64,000 nt of DNA from Oryza sativa Japonica Group (Eukaryota > Streptophyta > Magnoliopsida > Poales > Poaceae), in contig NC_089035.1 of assembly GCF_034140825.1 (NCBI RefSeq), positions 42,214,001 to 42,278,000 on the forward strand, given 5' to 3'. This document shows, in pieces, positions 11,255 through 22,872 of this stretch (within the stretch, counting starts at the first letter, position 1; every line of letters starts with the position of its first letter). A program made the position numbers and the translations under genes. The notes under the pieces are model-generated. The model made no database searches. It was not told the DNA's origin and saw nothing but the letters and a program-made list of their open reading frames with translations.

Positions 11255-14200
11255 TCAGTAAGGTCGGTATCGCCAATCAGCCCTTGATCTGCTACTGCTA
11301 CTTCCGCTGTGACCATAACCGTACTGGGACATCAACAAGTTTTTGTTAGATGATTTGCATGAGATTCAACAGATAATTGGTGACAATCACAACGAACCAA
11401 CATTAAGCCTACAGCTCTGTTATCACAAATGTACTCGGACCAATTAACTTATATATAAGCCTACTGTGCATCATAAGCATAATAATGTATTTGTGCACTT
11501 ACATCATAGTCGATACCACTGCAGAACCTGCCATAAGTTCGCATTGAACCATAAGCCCCATAAAGATCCATGGGTTCCATGTAACCACCACCAGAGTCAC
11601 CCTCAAGTGGTGCAGCAGTGTCTATTGCAACCTGAAACATTGGAATGGTATGATTAGTGTTTTTCTTTTCCCCAAAGAAAAGCTAAGGTTGACATTGTCA
11701 CTTTGGCTTTGGAGGCATGGGAAGCAGAGACAAGGAGACACCAACAGCCTTACCTCATGTCCTAGAATTTCATGACTTCTGCGAGCTACCCGATCTGCCA
11801 CACCCTCATCAGCAAAGGTGACAAAACCAAAACCTCGATGTCCACTTCTTTTAGGGTCCTTCAATACAATTAGAAAAGGTTGAGATTAACATAGTACAGT
11901 TACAAACAATGAGAAAGTCTTAACCTTACCTTTGGGATATATGCATCCACAATTCGGCCAAATTTGCCAAAGTAATGCCTTAGGTCCTCCGTGTTTGCCT
12001 CTTGTGGAAGCCTGCCAACAAATATCTTTTTGTTGCCCATTCCTTGGGAGGATCCATAGTATCCTCCTCCTAGTCAATGTAAGTCAAATAGAAAACATTT
12101 AACCAGTTAACAAAGTTGCTTTGTGTCAAACCTGTGATCTTCGTAGCAGAAGACTTACTTCCATAAGCTGACCCTGGATGGTCATACAGAGTAGGTGCAC
12201 CCAAAGCTGCATATCTGGTAGCTGCTGAAATGTATGCATTATATGCACCATAGCCACCCTGAGATGCCCCCCTGCTTGGAGGATATCTGACTTCTTCATC
12301 CTGGTTCAGATGGATTTCAGGTGGTAACAAGTACATAACTACTTCAGTAAATAGAATGTCCTACTACAGAGCCTACTCAAAGATAAGATACTATTGGATG
12401 CAGCCACCAATGGCAAGTGCTTTGGAGCAAAGGTACCTTAGGAGTGGCGCGGTCAACAACTACTGTTGTGCCATCCAGTTCATGTGAATCTTGCATGATA
12501 CTGTCCACAGATTCTGTAACATTACAGTTGCATTGAATAAGGTAATTACAAAATGCATATCAAGCTTAAAGATCAAACTGGGGAAAAAAGCAATCATCCC
12601 TAAAGAACACAGACATGAAGTAAAGGTTTCAGGTCAAGATGCCATTTTATATAAATGAAGACTCATCTATGCTAAAATTATTCTTCCCCAACAACAAATT
12701 AAAATGAACGCCTGAATAAATGATGGAGGATTTCTGCAAACGTACCTGCACTCTGAAAAGTGATGAACCCAATTCCACGATGACCCTTTGAACCATGTTC
12801 CTACACACAAAACAGGAGGGTGGAAGACTCATTTCAGTAAAATCTTATCATATTTAGCATTGTAGCTCCATTCATTACCATATAATTTCAATAATCAATT
12901 GTAGCACCAAAACAAATACTCGTACCAAAAAAAATCCACTTATGAGCTTAATGCTGATTGTGACAAACAAGAAGAATGCTATTTTAAATGCTTCGCCTGT
13001 GCTAACTTAAATTCAATCAGCACCTTCTATATCCAGTCTCTTATAAGATGCATGCCTAATTAGCGAAGGCCACAGGAGTCCAGACAATCCTAGCATTAGG
13101 ATTAGTTTAGATATTTGTCCTTATCGGAAGGAAATCTAGTTAAACTAGTGATAAGCAAATCTAGGTAACTATATAGAAAGAGTGTATCTACTTGTATTGG
13201 TACTTAATTGTGATATCACAGAGAATACATAAATATTTTTAGCAATTTAAAAATAATTCCAAATTTGCTCACCTTTGGCATGTAAAGATCAGTGATTTCT
13301 CCATAGGCTTCAAAATGCCTATCAATAAAATGTTCTGATTAGAGTCTTTATGCAAGCTCGGATATTCAACTGATAAGTGAACTGAGTGCTGAACAAAAGG
13401 ACTGAAGCTATAGCTTACCTACGAAACATGGACTCATCCACGGACTGCGGAATTCGAGCAACAAATATTCTAGTAGCCTTTTTTGATCCCTGTGATTTCA
13501 TTTCTTCCTATTCAATGACAAGATACACCATAGTCAACTACAGCTTGATGTGAATCAACTGTACAACATACTGCTAGCATATATAATATATGTTTGTATT
13601 TTATTTACCTTAGGAGTGGCTATCTTCACTTCTAGAGTTCGGTTTCCGAGAACATGCTCACACTCAAGAACATTCTGAAAAAAATGTTGCAGAATGATTC
13701 AGAACGAATAAATTGCAGCAGTACCAAATATGTTAGAAGATAGGGTATTACTAAACCATGTTATTATACCACATTAATTAGTAAACAAGATATTACTAAA
13801 CCACTTTATTATACCACATTAATTAGTAAACCACTTTACTAAGCACCTCTTAAAAAATTCGAAGGTTGATATTTCACAGTTGATATATAAACTCTAACAA
13901 AAGATTTAAAATACAACACTAGTCATGCAATGTAATATCAAGTCAGCAAATCTGGGAGAACAGGATTACTACCTTGGCATCATCAGCTGATGAGAACGTT
14001 ACATAACCAAACCCACGAGATCGACCAGACGAACGCTCCTATAATTTTAACGTACAAGAAAGATAGTGGTCAGTCAGTACACAAATTACCAAATCAGGCT
14101 AATAAATTGATGAATACAGTACTGAAGAAGTTATTTAAGATGTGCATCCAGAAATTCAGGACTCAATTTTGGCGGACAACCCCAGAAAAAGGAAGACTAA

Positions 14201-14639
14201 ATAGAAATCAGATACTGAAAGCGAAATACAAGCACATAGCCATATCTGTTCCAAGGCAAACTCATTATTGAAAGGAATAGATTACCAACAGTACAACATG
14301 TGAGGCTGTGGTTTCCCAAATAACTTTAAAAAGACAAGAAACATATTCTCCTCAAATCTTAATGGCATGTAATAAACACAAAGAATATGGCATCTAATAT
14401 CTTATTCTGAATATGAAATTGCTACAAACCTTCATGACGACGCAATCATCTAGGGGTCCAAACTTGCCCATGTACTCTCTTAATCCTTCAGTGTCCACAT
14501 CCCATGGGATTCCAAGAACCTAAGTAAATAAATCTCATGTCATCATTCTTCATGAATGATTAAACTATGAAAGGACACATTCGTTTATAGAATCCTAAAA
14601 AGAGAAAGATTGTCCACTTACCACAAGTTTTGTGGCCAT
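11255..14639 (-). CDS. Three-RRM hnRNP-like RNA-binding protein
   Basis: Thirteen coding exons on the minus strand: 14622-14639, 14430-14519, 13973-14038, 13609-13674, 13419-13507, 13273-13318, 12746-12800, 12437-12513, 12159-12300, 11930-12069, 11754-11858, 11503-11631 and 11255-11323. All junctions are GT-AG and frame is continuous, giving 363 residues. There are three RNA recognition motifs, at about residues 4-78, 91-165 and 228-302. Their RNP1 cores are SRGFGYVTF, HRGIGFITF and HRGFGFVTF, and the second and third have RNP2-like IFVARI and IFVGRL. RRM2 and RRM3 are separated by a Tyr/Gly/Ala-rich linker, and the tail is Tyr/Gly/Ser-rich ending RYRPY. This build fits a nuclear or nucleocytoplasmic hnRNP A/B-type protein acting in mRNA processing or transport. 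The specific RNA target is unknown. The first coding exon is only six codons. Confidence 0.93.
13743..13838. repeat. Tandem ~46-bp repeat in RRM-gene intron
   Basis: Two nearly identical copies of a unit with ATTACTAAACCA, then TTATTATACCACATTAATTA and GTAAAC. They lie within the intron upstream of the exon at 13609-13674. AT-rich, no coding content. Confidence 0.8.
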
Positions 14640-15770
14640 TATAGCACTAGCTCCAGCAGAACTTTTCAGCTCTCAAGCCTCAAGCCTTTCTGGGCCAAGG
14701 AAAACTATTAAGTGGTCTTTCTGAAGGTTCCCAAGAATCACCAAGATATTTCCCTACAGATATATGAAGAGAATCCACACTTATAAGTTTCTTGCGCATG
14801 AAGTCAAGTAAGCACACTAGGGTATGATGGTTTATATGGTTTGGTAAGAAAATTAAATTCATATTCATACTCGTAGAACTAGTATTACTTTACTATCCAG
14901 GATGCAACATAAATACTATGTCTGCATAAATAAAATCCTGCTATGCAATGTAAACTAAATGGTGAAAGAAAAATAGATCTACTTCCCATGTTCAATGGCA
15001 CGTGGCCATACAGAAAATGCACATGTAAGAAAAAAATAATCCAATGTAATTATGATAAATGTTTCATTTCTCACTAAGATAAGGAGCAAGTTTTTCCAGG
15101 GGATGTTTGGTTCAAGGATTTTGCTCAGTACAAAATCTGATTTGGGTTCAACTGGGCTGTAAGCACTAAGCGGAAAATGCGGAAGGGACACAGACACAGT
15201 AGACACGTGTTACTACTCAGAATTGTGTATAATCAGAAAACAATAAGAGCTTTCTCCGCCCAGGAAACACGATCCCCTATTCCCCTCACATCGGGAGGAG
15301 GCACAAAACTCCTAAGGTGTAGGTGTAGGGGTTCGTCCTCCTCACGTTCCCCTCCCTACACGAGTAACACACGTTTCTCGCTGATTCGGAATCTACGGGA
15401 TGAGATGGCGGCGCCGGCCGTCCGGAAGGCCAGCACATCGAGCGCGACATGGCACGGTCACCAGAATCGACGCCCGCAGCAGAGCGGAGGCGGACGGCAC
15501 GTCAGATTTGCTGCTGCTATGGCGTCGGCTGTGTGCTCCCCTCCTCTACCAGGTCGGGGACTGCAATTGACGGGTGAAAAGTGATGGGACAAAGGGATGC
15601 GTACCTCACCGAAGACGATGAGGCTGAGCTGGGATTCCTCCGGGAAGGTGAGCTCGCCGGGGTGCCTCCGTCAAGGCGGATTCGCCGGGGACGCTCGCCG
15701 TTGGGGAAGGAGGAGAGGATTTGGTGGGCGGTTAGGGTTCGTCGCAAATTGGCTTGGATTTCTCCTTTCC
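14640..15770 (-). promoter_or_regulatory. 5' leader with leader intron of the RRM gene
   Basis: A GC-rich stretch from about 15770 down to 15610 on the minus strand ends in CGTCTTCG followed by a GTGAGGT donor. It begins with AACCCTAACC. It reads as an untranslated first exon spliced over a leader intron to a second leader exon just before the ATG at 14639. Short open frames in it look like non-coding shadows. A pyrimidine-rich stretch beyond 15770 is a plausible core promoter. A first intron in the 5' leader is common for plant RNA-binding protein genes. Confidence 0.55.
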
Positions 15771-17881
15771 CTTGTTTTAAGAGTTTTTTCTTTTCCTCTC
15801 TCTTGCAAATGATATGATACGAAGTAGTAACATATTTGCAGTAGGACCCCTGTGAATTGTCTGTTTCAACTCTGGGCCCAAATTCAGGGGAATTCCAGGC
15901 TTCCGGCCCGGCTGAAAATTCTCTGGTGGGCCTACGCTAGAGAAGAGGGCCCAATTTCTTTGAGCCCATCTATCTCGTTGCCAAGGCCCGTTTTGACTTT
16001 TTAATGGTAGTGTCTGTACTCTGTACTCCTACGGTTCTGCTCCATCTCTTGGCGACTTGGCCTGTTTAGTTTCAGAGTTTCAGTCGTGTGAAAAAAAATA
16101 AAATAAACAAGCACTAGTCATACGCATTATCACACACTATACGAGAGAACATAGAGGTAGTTGGTTAGGCCCATCGAAATTTGGAAGAATTATGGCCGCA
16201 ATGCCTGCTTAAAGCATAGCAATTCAGACTTTCAGAGCTTTTCTGTACCTCGTTGTGATACAGGCTCTATAGGTGAGCACTATAAGAATTATTTTTCTCA
16301 ACTACTCGAGCTGAACATAAGAAAAAAAAGAAAAATAAGATTTGTAGCTACTCCATTGGAAGATCAACTAGTCTCTCATTGGAAGCAAAAATAAATTACT
16401 CCTATGAAGATTGATTAGTGTATACTCATGTCATGGAACATATGACCAACCTTTTTGATCAAAAGGTGCATGCTCTCTCTCCGACCAAAGGGCGGCAGTT
16501 GCTTTGAGCGTGAGCCACATATCCTCAAGAACAAATACTACTACCGTACTGCAACTTTTGCTTGGAAACATATAAAAATGTTTGAAAACTTTTTGAATTA
16601 GACCTACCGCAATAGCAGCGGCGTTGTGCGTTCTCCTTTTCTTCATTGATCCCGTGCGTCGGAGTATCAGAAATTCATAGCAGCAGACCCCCATTGGGTG
16701 CTCTCTGACTGCCCGTCCGTACTGTCAACGCACTAAGTAATTGGCTACTTTTCTATAAAACTTCTGTAATTGCACATGTCTTTTTATGAAACACCATTGG
16801 CTATTTTACACCATGGCATGAGTGTTTCTTCTGTTCAAAACCAAGTCCCAACGAAAGGAACTACTGAGCTAAGACGTGAACAGATTTGCAAGAAACTTGC
16901 CAGCTTACACATCTTACATTACATGCATGATGCATCTTCTCTTCAAGCCAAGCTACGAATAAACCAGTACTAATTCCACTGCATGTATTAGAAGAAGCCA
17001 GAAGCTTCAGAAGCTTAACATATACTCCCTGTTGAAAATTTGGTCATAATTCGGCATATTTTAATCTAAAATAACAAGATAATAAACATGATATTTACAA
17101 TGGAATTTGATCCAGTGATAGTGGTGAATATAATCAACATGAGCATGCTTAACGTTGAATAAGCATCAACAATCACATAATGACACAATGTTGACATTGC
17201 GATGAACATTAACAGTAAAACTTCTAATTGAAATAATGTAATAAGGTTATACCCCAAGAATGGTCCTCCGCTGGAGTTTGAGGCAGTATTGCCTCCGTTG
17301 GTGTTGACGGGAGTCTCCTTCTCCTTGTCTCCAGTGTTCGACATGTTGGTGAAAATGAAGTAGATGTTGACGAACAGTGAGTAGTCGCGCCTTGCGCTCC
17401 CCAAAAACCTGATCGCCCGCCCGTCTGTGCAAACGTCGCAGCAACGCGTGGTTTCGGAGGCCTACTCTCCCAACGCGTGTGCACACACTCGTCGGGATGG
17501 GATTACCGTAGCAGCAACAGCTTTGGAAAATGGATGAAAGTGTGTCTTCCTCTTCTCGCGGGAGATCAAATCCATTCTCATTTTATAAGAGGAATGGAAG
17601 ATGAAGAGTAAGAGTCATGGAATAGGAAGAGGAATAGAGCAACTAATTGTCATCAACTAGCCATGAACCATCCTCCACTACACAACCATCAACCATCCAT
17701 CAATTAGAACTAATTGATATAAGTTACCAATTCCTTAATCAAATAGATTAATTCTCAAAACTCTTCATCCCATTGATATCCCATAAAAGAATGAATTCAC
17801 ATGAATTCCTAGCATAATGAGCCTTGGAATTTATTTGGTTTAATTGATTTAAATGGATCAATTACCCAATTAAATCTAACA
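15771..17881. other. Intergenic, no supported gene
   Basis: Mostly AT-rich. Overlapping minus-strand open frames at 17066-17486 show no recognisable domain, share the region in three frames and lack a convincing start context, so I do not call a gene. Nothing else is seen. Confidence 0.45.
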
Positions 17882-18115
17882 CTCCCTTCGTATTTTAATG
17901 TATGACGCCGTTGATTTTTTAACCAACGTTTGACCATTCATCTTATTCAATTTTTTATGCAAATACAAAAATACTTATGCTATGCTTAAAGAACATTTGA
18001 TGATAAATCAAGTCACAGTAAAATAAATGATAATTACATAAATTTTTTGAATAAGACGAAAGGTCAAACGTTTATTAAAAAGTCAACGACGTCATACATT
18101 AAAATACAGATGGAG
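17882..18115. mobile_element. Stowaway-type MITE, 234 bp
   Basis: The termini are CTCCCTTCGTATTTTAATGT and the inverse of CTCCATCTGTATTTTAATGT. The inverted match continues inward past ATGACG(C/T)CGTTGA for over 60 bp. TA follows the right end, as expected for Tc1/mariner-related Stowaway elements. Non-coding and able to fold back. Confidence 0.85.
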
Positions 18116-19170
18116 TACTCTGTAGTATATGAATATAGCACTATGGAACGCTGTCTGCTGACTTTGGTCGGTGGATTAATAGTAGTGTTAGTATTAGTAG
18201 ACTGTATATATATTCAGCAGTAGTTGTTCAGTACACAAGAACTAGCCTTGAAGGCACCTCCAGCCATAGAGAACTAAAACGATGGCAGTACACAAGAGCT
18301 TGCTCTACCTAAACCATGGACTTGCCTTGTGCTTCAAGTGCATCATATACAAGAAAAAACGAGAGAAAAATGGTTCAACCTCTAATGCAATCAGACACAC
18401 GAGTTGAAAATGTTCGTCAGTAATGAGCTCTGAAACATTTTGGGCTCCCTGTCAAATGCTTCTAGAACAACCCGAATCACCAGCCTTTTTTTTTTCTTTC
18501 GGAGTTTCAGACTGTCAACGTCTCACCGATAATTCGCGTGTCTGATTCTGTCTTGGTTTTTATAATGCGCATCTGATTCATTAATCCCATTGTTGTAGCA
18601 GGTTGTTACTGTTCAGAGTGCTTCATGATGCTGGATTGCTGGATACTGCATCAACATCATTAAGCCTGTTTAAACATGGACAAGTGTCCGAATAAGGGGA
18701 GAAGAAACAGAAAGTGTTATGCTTAGTGCGCTCATGTGACCTCTAATTTCTTGCTTTACTGCCTATTGTGCTTGTATGGTTCTGATTATATGATGCGTAT
18801 TTTCCATCATGGTAGCATGTGCAATCAGTTGGTCGGCGTTAATTTTGTTTTGATAATGTAAAGTCCCGCAAATTTTTCCATGGATTCACCGCTTAATATA
18901 TTGAATTGGAGAAAAGATGGCAGATTCAAAATTATCACCGTGTAGTTTACAGCAAGAAAAACACTGAAATCAGCAAACTTGTGCGAAATGAAGGCAAACG
19001 CTCGAAACGATCAGACCTACTCACCTAACCGTAATAAACAAACGAAATCTGTTTCCGTTTTGACGAATAGAAAACGTAAAACCGTAGTGACAAAGCAGCC
19101 CGCGCCTAGTAGCCGTTGAACCGCCCCTGCCTCATGGGCCCCACCTGCCATTAACTTTTTCGTTTTCTCG

Positions 19171-19175
<5 letters not shown>
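18116..19175. other. Intergenic upstream of the WD40 gene
   Basis: AT-rich; no gene, RNA gene or element is recognised. Confidence 0.4.

Positions 19176-19205
<30 letters not shown>
19176..19205. repeat. Uninterrupted 30-base G run
   Basis: Thirty consecutive G on the plus strand, about 160 bp before the WD40 start codon. It could form G-quadruplex structures and is expected to be length-variable and error-prone in sequencing. Confidence 0.95.
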
Positions 19206-19206
<1 letters not shown>

Positions 19207-19364
19207 AGATAAAAACAGCACGCGCTAGCTCGGTCGAGTCGTCGTCGTCGCCTCAAACCACCCGCCTCGGCCTCTCTGTCCCGGACGAACACCTCGCAGC
19301 CTCTGCTATTCTCGCCACCACCTCCGCGTCCGCTCGCCTCAAGAAAGCATCCCCGCACGCGGCC

Positions 19365-20660
19365 ATGGCAATGCCATTGCGGGATCCAACAGACCGCGCT
19401 GCTATGTCCGCGCCGTTGCTCCCGCGTTCCGCCTTCGTCTCCTCCGCATCGTTCTCCTCCTTTTCGTCCGTCGCCTCGTTCTCCTCCACCTCGTCGTCGT
19501 TCTCCGACCCGGCCGTCCCGTCGGATGTCGTCGAGGCGTTGCCGATGTCGAGGGACTCGTTCAAGGCGCTCGCCGTGCTGAGGGACCACCAGGGCTCGGT
19601 GTCGTCCCTCTCGCTCTGCGGGGAGTTCTTGCTCAGCGCGTCCACCGGCGCAGACATCGTCGCGTGGCAGCAGCCGGATCTCCGCCGCTTCGCGAGGTTC
19701 GGGCATGGGGAGGGGTCCGTCAAGGCGCTCGCCGCCGCGGGGGGCAGGGTGTTCTCCGCGCACCAGGACGGCCGCGTCCGCGTCTGGCGGGTGTCGCGGC
19801 GGTCGGAGAACGCGTTCAAGCTCGTCGCCGCGCTGCCCACCACCAGGGACTACCTGGGCAAGATCTTCCGCCACGCCAGCTACGTGCAGACACGCCGCAA
19901 CCACCGCCGCCTCTGGATCGAGCACGCCGACAGCATCTCCTGCCTCGCCGTGCACGACGGCGTCGTCTACTCGGGCTCCTGGGACAAGACGCTCAAGGTC
20001 TGGCGCATCTCCGACCTCAAGTGCCTCGAGTCGATCCACGCCCACGACGACGCCATCAATGCCGTCGCCGCCGACAGCGGCACCATCTACTCCGCCTCCG
20101 CCGACGGCCACGTCAAGGCGTGGGGGAAAGGCAAGGCGGCGCACTTCCTCCAGGGCATCCTCATCTCCCGGGACGGCGTGTCGTGGAACGCCCTCGTGGC
20201 GAGCGCCGACGCCGGGGCTCGCCGCGTGTACGCCGCCGGGTCGGACGGGCACGTCGTCGGGTGGGACAGGGTAGGCGGCAGGGGCAGCCGCTGGAGCCTC
20301 TCCTGCGACGTGAAGGCGCACGACATGGCCGTGCTCTGCCTGTGCGTCGCCGGCGACCTTGTCTTCACGGGCTCCGCCGACAAGACCATCGGGCTGTGGC
20401 GCTGGCAGACGAGCGGCGACGGCGACGGCGCCGCCGCCGCCGCCCTCGCCAGGGTGGGCGTGATCAGAGGCCATGAGGGCCCCGTGAAATGCATCCAGGC
20501 GAGCTGGTGCAGGGTCAGCAATGGCTGCATGGTGTACAGTGGAGGGCTCGACAAGAGCATCCGAGTTTGGTGGGTGCCCAATGGCTGGAAGGCCAACGAG
20601 CAGAAGCAGCAGCAAGAAAATGACACGAAAGATCACAAGAACTGCGTGTTCTTGAGGTGA
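19365..20660 (+). CDS. WD40-repeat protein, JINGUBANG-like
   Basis: Intronless 431-residue frame starting in a good context (gccATGgc). After a Ser/Ala/Phe-rich N-terminus of about 70 residues come about seven WD40 repeats forming one beta-propeller. Clear repeat cores are FSAHQDGRVRVWRV, YSGSWDKTLKVWRI, YSASADGHVKAW, YAAGSDGHVVGWD, FTGSADKTIGLWRW and YSGGLDKSIRVWWV. Intervening GH dipeptides appear, e.g. IRGHEGPVKCI. The order and linkers match the plant JINGUBANG-type WD40 family, one Arabidopsis member of which restrains pollen germination. The product is a scaffold rather than an enzyme. Its partners cannot be inferred. The gene is very GC-rich, typical of many intronless grass genes. Confidence 0.93.
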   Translation: MAMPLRDPTDRAAMSAPLLPRSAFVSSASFSSFSSVASFSSTSSSFSDPAVPSDVVEALPMSRDSFKALAVLRDHQGSVSSLSLCGEFLLSASTGADIVAWQQPDLRRFARFGHGEGSVKALAAAGGRVFSAHQDGRVRVWRVSRRSENAFKLVAALPTTRDYLGKIFRHASYVQTRRNHRRLWIEHADSISCLAVHDGVVYSGSWDKTLKVWRISDLKCLESIHAHDDAINAVAADSGTIYSASADGHVKAWGKGKAAHFLQGILISRDGVSWNALVASADAGARRVYAAGSDGHVVGWDRVGGRGSRWSLSCDVKAHDMAVLCLCVAGDLVFTGSADKTIGLWRWQTSGDGDGAAAAALARVGVIRGHEGPVKCIQASWCRVSNGCMVYSGGLDKSIRVWWVPNGWKANEQKQQQENDTKDHKNCVFLR

Positions 20661-21439
20661 ATCGTGTCAGGTCAGGTCAAAATGTGTTCTTGATTTGTGT
20701 TGTGTTTGTAGATCGTAGTTTGGATTGTTTGGTAGCACACTGCCTTGGTTGGGTTGATGATCTACTCTGATGGATATATTGGAGGATATGAATTAAGGAG
20801 TCATGAAGGTATTAGTTTTAGATTTGGGTGTAAATGGCTGTATACTTTTATACCTAATTCATACACATTTTGATTAAATGGAAATATCAGTAATAATGGT
20901 TATCATAATCTCATATTGTTAGAAATGTGTTTGATTCTCAGTATCACGGTGTGTCTCTGATTACTGATTAGTGTCAATACGCATCTATCCAAACGTAAAA
21001 GCTCAAAATTCAAGCATAGCAGGTCCTTTACACTGATCCTGCACATCGCTCACTGTTTTCTTTCCGAGGTACCTCAACATTATCCTTGATTATCTAAAAA
21101 GCGTTAAATTCCTTGAATTGTACTTAAAAATGAAAATTTTAATGTCCTAAAAAAGTATGGAGATGTATAGATGGTCAAATGGGCCGCCCGAAGTGGCACG
21201 GCCCAAGCACGGTCAGGCCTGAGCCGACACGGCTGGGCTCAGCCCACAGAATATGAAGATTCCGGACTGAAGAACTCATCGCACTTACGATGGGCTCCAT
21301 TCGATGGCGAGATAAATACTGGTGGTCCGGAGAAAGAACTCACGAGGAACACACACACCCCTACCCGTCTCTGTTCATCTCCACATCTTGTCTTCTCGCT
21401 GTTGACTTCGAGCGGAGACTAGACTAGCTACTACTCGGA
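20661..21439. other. Intergenic between WD40 and NAC genes
   Basis: 3' flank of the WD40 gene, then AT-rich DNA. Around 21175-21250 is a short run of GGCACGGCCC- and GACACGGCT-like motifs of the type found near hAT element ends in grasses, too short to call. Confidence 0.4.
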
Positions 21440-22054
21440 ATGGGGAAGGAGATGAATCTGATCCGAGAAGACGAGTACGGCGGCGGCGGCGTCGGGTTCG
21501 AGCCGACGGAGGACGAGCTGATGCTCCACTTCCTCCGTCCGCAGCTGCGCGGGTTCGCGCCGCGCGTGGCGGGCGCCGTGGTGGAGGCCGACCCCTGCGG
21601 CGCGGCGCCGTGGGAGCTCCTGGCGCGGCACGGGAGGCGGGAGGAGGGGTTCTTCTTCTCGGCGCGCGCGCGGAGGAAGCCCTCGGTGCGGCGGACCGTG
21701 GCGGGCTGCGGCGGCGGCGGTGGCGGCGGTGGCGCGTGGATGCACAGCTCCACCAAGAACGGGCAGTCCGTGACCGACCTCGGCGTGGTGGTGCGGTGGT
21801 GCAGGATCAACTACTGCTTCTACGTGCGCGGCGAGATGGGGCAGCAGCGGAGCACCGGGTGGATGATGGCCGAGTACGAGATCACCGACCCGCGGTGCTA
21901 CCGCCGCGCCGACGACGGCGAGGAGGACGACTTCTGGGTTCTCTGCCATGTCAGGAAGAGCTCGAGGCCCCAAGCCGCCAAGATCTCTCCAGCCAAGCCA
22001 GCACGGCGGCGCAAGCCCGCCGCCGCCGCCGCCGCGGATGTCCGGGCTGCGTGA
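21440..22054 (+). CDS. Divergent NAC-domain protein
   Basis: Single-exon 204-residue frame. Residues about 17-175 resemble the NAC DNA-binding domain. GVGFEPTEDELMLHFL stands for the canonical GFRFHPTDEELV.YL subdomain A, the middle has the SVTDLGVVVRWCRINYCFY block, and STGWMMAEYEI stands for the usual T.W.M.EYRL. A run of eight Gly sits in place of a typical loop. The canonical WKATG-like motif is not evident and the C-terminal activation region is minimal, so this is a member of the short divergent grass NAC-like genes. DNA binding is plausible but unproven. The stop codon is the exact left edge of a segment duplicated at 32379. Confidence 0.82.
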   Translation: MGKEMNLIREDEYGGGGVGFEPTEDELMLHFLRPQLRGFAPRVAGAVVEADPCGAAPWELLARHGRREEGFFFSARARRKPSVRRTVAGCGGGGGGGGAWMHSSTKNGQSVTDLGVVVRWCRINYCFYVRGEMGQQRSTGWMMAEYEITDPRCYRRADDGEEDDFWVLCHVRKSSRPQAAKISPAKPARRRKPAAAAAADVRAA

Positions 22055-22872
22055 TCCGGCCGACGGCGGAGATCACGAGGTTTGCCTCGCGTTGGGATTC
22101 GACTTCGGTTATACTTTTGCTTTGGAATTGTGTTCCTTTGCTTTATTCCTCCTCTAGCATCTGCCCATACATTCCGTGTGATGAACACTGCGAATCAAAT
22201 GGGACGTTTAAGATGTTGTTGTTGTACTGATAGCGTGATTGAATTCATGGCCTCTTTCTGCCAAGCCGCATATGGAGTTTTTTTTGGTGTTTCAGTTTCA
22301 AGTCGCGGTTGGTGAATCCGAAATCACGTGATTAAAACAGTAATTATCGAGCACGGAAGGAATGGAATTTTTTTAAAAAAAATGCAGAACGGAGTAATTT
22401 CTTACAGATCATCCTGTTTCTGCTTGATGCGATAGCTAATCGCTGTCGGTGCTCTATTACTGCTCCAGCTCAAGCTCGAACAGCATTCCAGCTTGTCGGC
22501 CAAATTGGACATATCTTTCGGCCCAATTGGTTTAATCCCCATCTCTTTTAGCCGGGCCGCAAGTTATCCCCTCCTCGTCACGCTATCTATAGGCCCATTA
22601 TTATCTATCTGTGTTATGTTTTAGAACAAGCTGGAAATGCTGGTTGAGCTCGAGCAGTAGTAGATAGGGATGAAAACAGTCCGGAAAGTTTCCGAATTCC
22701 CGACGTGTTTTTGGAAACGGGAAGTGTCGGTCAGAATTTTTTCGAAAAATTTGGAAACGGAAACGAATTCCGAATTCCGAATTTTTTTTCTCGGAAACGG
22801 AAACAAACATGATAAGGCTGCTATTCGTTGGAAACCGTAATCCGACGGAAATTTTCAAGAAATGAATTCAAA
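22053..22872. repeat. 820-bp segment duplicated at 32379-33197
   Basis: From the last two bases of the NAC stop codon through the NAC 3' flank and the first 208 bp of a hAT element. Nearly identical to 32379-33197 in direct orientation; I noticed only a handful of base differences plus one T-run length change. The match ends abruptly at 22872, where LCAT-joined sequence begins. Confidence 0.93.
22665..22872. mobile_element. 5' fragment of an Ac-like hAT element
   Basis: Starts TAGGGATGAAAACAG, the Ac-type hAT terminus, followed by the AACGG- and TTCCGAATTCC-type subterminal motifs. It equals the left 208 bp of the complete element at 32991-33664. The remainder is missing, and the break joins the LCAT-like gene. 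Confidence 0.85.

Noticed and set aside
17066-17486. Possible small gene reading GSARRDYSLFVNIYFIFTN
   Set aside because: Three overlapping frames, no homology I recognise and no splice or promoter context.
19017-20636. A 539-codon minus-strand frame opposite the WD40 gene
   Set aside because: Shadow of a GC-rich coding exon; includes a Pro run from the G tract and no domain.
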